From an uncultured Mediterranea sp. (GTDB taxonomy: Bacteria; Bacteroidota; Bacteroidia; Bacteroidales; Bacteroidaceae): a DNA stretch of 64,000 bases. The DNA is taken from contig NZ_CABUOL010000012.1 in assembly GCF_902493215.1 (NCBI RefSeq), positions 1 to 64,000 of the forward strand, read 5' to 3'. The notes beneath the pieces were generated by a model. That model saw nothing but the letters and a program-made list of their open reading frames with translations. It was not told the origin of the DNA and ran no database searches. Positions 63,330 to 64,000 of this stretch are shown here, piece after piece. Position 1 is the first letter of the stretch; every line of letters starts with the position of its first letter. The position numbers were made by a program, and so were the translations under genes.

Positions 63330-63333
63330 ACCC

Positions 63334-63351
63334 GGTAGCCTTCGGGCTACC
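63334..63351 (+). promoter_or_regulatory. intercistronic hairpin with UUCG tetraloop
   Basis: GGTAGCC-TTCG-GGCTACC, 7 perfect pairs with a very stable loop and no T run, between the DUF3560-like gene and the next small gene. Confidence 0.75.
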
Positions 63352-63367
63352 ACTATTTAAGATGGTT

Positions 63368-63541
63368 ATGAAAGAGAAAGAAATCCTGCAAGAAATAATC
63401 GAGTGGCTGGGTAATGATACCAGCTACTTGTCTACAAGAACAGACTATGCCAGAGGGTATAAATCAGGTATAGAATGTGCAAAAGAAATTGTTGAAAGCA
63501 TCATCAATAAACACGACCCTGATTTATTATCAAACAATTAG
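63368..63541 (+). CDS. 57-aa early protein, unknown
   Basis: From MKEKEILQEIIEWLGNDTSY; an ATG two codons earlier is also possible. Helical, acidic, with ARGYKSGIECAKEIVESI. Not recognised. Followed by a promoter box (TATCTTTG at 63595-63602) and a tRNA gene. Confidence 0.6.
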   Translation: MKEKEILQEIIEWLGNDTSYLSTRTDYARGYKSGIECAKEIVESIINKHDPDLLSNN

Positions 63542-63594
63542 CAAATTGTTTCGTATGCGTTGAATCGTTATTCAAAATTGTCTTCATAATGGGG

Positions 63595-63602
63595 TATCTT
63601 TG
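63595..63602 (+). promoter_or_regulatory. -7 box before the tRNA-Val-like gene
   Basis: TATCTTTG, 13 nt before the tRNA-like gene. No clear -33 element. GGGGTATCTTTG also occurs at the homing cassette promoter. Confidence 0.5.
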
Positions 63603-63614
63603 TATAGATACCAT

Positions 63615-63687
63615 CGCGGGTTAGAGCAGTGGTCAGCTCGTCACTTTGACTTGGTGAAGGCCGGTGGTTCGAATCCATCACCCGCAA
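63615..63687 (+). tRNA. tRNA-Val (GAC)-like phage tRNA
   Basis: 73 nt. D-stem GAGC/GCTC, anticodon stem TCACT/GGTGA with loop TTGACTT (anticodon GAC), T-arm GGTGG-TTCGAAT-CCATC. The acceptor pairs over six positions (GCGGGT/ACCCGC); the first pair would be C-A, a mismatch. Position 37 is T, where a purine is usual. CCA is not encoded. Otherwise of normal size. Confidence 0.8.
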
Positions 63688-63711
63688 CTAACATTTAAAC
63701 TTTACACGATT

Positions 63712-64000
63712 ATGGAAATACTTACACTTATCATCAAACAGAAGTTCTTTGACGAAATCTTGTCAGGCAAGAAAACACAAGAATTCAGAGAAATCAGGCC
63801 TACAACACAGAAGAAATACTGCCAGCTTGACGCTGATGGCTATTGTGTCGAGAAAGACGGTGTGTTACAGCCTAAGCATTACGATGCTATCCAGTTTTTT
63901 GTAGGCTACAATAAAGATAGAGCCAGCGCACTGGTAGAAGTCAAGGATGCAAAGATAGAGCTGTTTGAAGATGAAAATCACAATCTGATTGAATACACCT
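63712..64000 (+). CDS. ASCH-domain protein, 3' end outside the window
   Basis: At least 96 aa, cut by the window edge. ASCH signature near the start (LIIKQKFFDEILSGKKTQEF then REIR), clearly related to the protein encoded at 61279-61686 (LPIKQVYFDQIIAGTKKEEY then REIK). Both also share YNKDRASALVEV-like/ YAKERDTALVEV segments. Starts after CACGATT, 24 nt past the tRNA-like gene. RNA-linked function is possible. Confidence 0.78.
   Translation, partial: MEILTLIIKQKFFDEILSGKKTQEFREIRPTTQKKYCQLDADGYCVEKDGVLQPKHYDAIQFFVGYNKDRASALVEVKDAKIELFEDENHNLIEYT

Larger units (their letters stand above)
42422..64000. mobile_element. left part of a temperate siphophage-like prophage
   Basis: It begins at a displaced tRNA-Pro 3' end and carries a repressor with divergent operons, recombination genes (ERF, exonuclease, SSB-like, NinG), replication genes, a DNA methyltransferase and many small early genes. 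It runs off the right edge without reaching structural genes or an integrase. Relaxase and conjugation genes are absent here, so a phage is favoured over an integrative conjugative element. The intact tRNA-Pro should lie at the unseen right end. Confidence 0.85.

Noticed and set aside
42422..64000. Integrative conjugative element instead of a prophage
   Set aside because: No relaxase, coupling protein or Tra genes in 21 kb, while ERF, exonuclease, NinG, replication organiser and CI-like repressor are typical of temperate phages. The right end is unseen, so this is not final.

Overview
This window looks like a Bacteroidales chromosome, probably Bacteroides or Phocaeicola. The signs are type III glutamine synthetase, DapL (the LL-diaminopimelate aminotransferase route to lysine and cell wall), a TonB receptor next to a DUF4374 lipoprotein behind a cobalamin riboswitch, many TAnnTTTG promoter boxes (the Bacteroidota -7 element) and very few Shine-Dalgarno sequences. 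No species is assigned, because that needs a database comparison.

Positions 1-42,420 are chromosome. (a) 1-3,866: an EmrAB/TolC-like tripartite exporter, its outer-membrane gene cut by the window edge. (b) 4,071-23,464: a nitrogen hub of carB, carA and a PurF-family amidotransferase (minus strand), then gltB, gltD, asnB, dapF, dapL and glnA type III (plus strand). It holds four glutamine-consuming enzymes with the enzyme that makes glutamine. (c) 23,658-35,630: a periplasmic HIUase, a B12 riboswitch, a BtuB-like TonB receptor, a DUF4374 lipoprotein, an acetyltransferase, and four anaerobic corrin-ring genes that are all two-domain fusions (CbiH-CbiC, CbiE-CbiT, CbiG-CbiF, CbiJ-CbiD). (d) 35,756-42,342: a TolC/RND/MFP efflux operon with a divergent AraC regulator. 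Several gaps here hold tandem palindromes at an exact 22- or 23-bp period.

Positions 42,422 to the end are the left part of a prophage inserted in a tRNA-Pro gene, whose 3' fragment remains at 42,422-42,465. The leftward lysogeny operon has an S24-type repressor, a candidate modification-dependent nuclease (EVE-like plus PD-(D/E)XK) and a secreted protein. The rightward early operon has DUF2693, a long GC-rich structured RNA candidate, three tRNA-like genes (two with abnormal anticodon arms), a Red-like module (ERF annealase, YqaJ-type exonuclease, SSB-like protein, NinB- and NinG-like proteins), an SF2 helicase, replication genes, a C5 DNA methyltransferase, a MazG-like enzyme, HicAB, an inverted XRE-ASCH cassette and small unknown genes. 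No integrase or structural genes are seen, so the phage continues past 64,000.

The observations most worth following are the structured RNA at 46,050-46,520, a homing-endonuclease cassette that replaced the 3' end of the helicase gene and left the old end behind (about 52,608-53,967), the repressor-linked nuclease, and the tRNA-like gene with a roughly 40-nt insertion in its anticodon loop.
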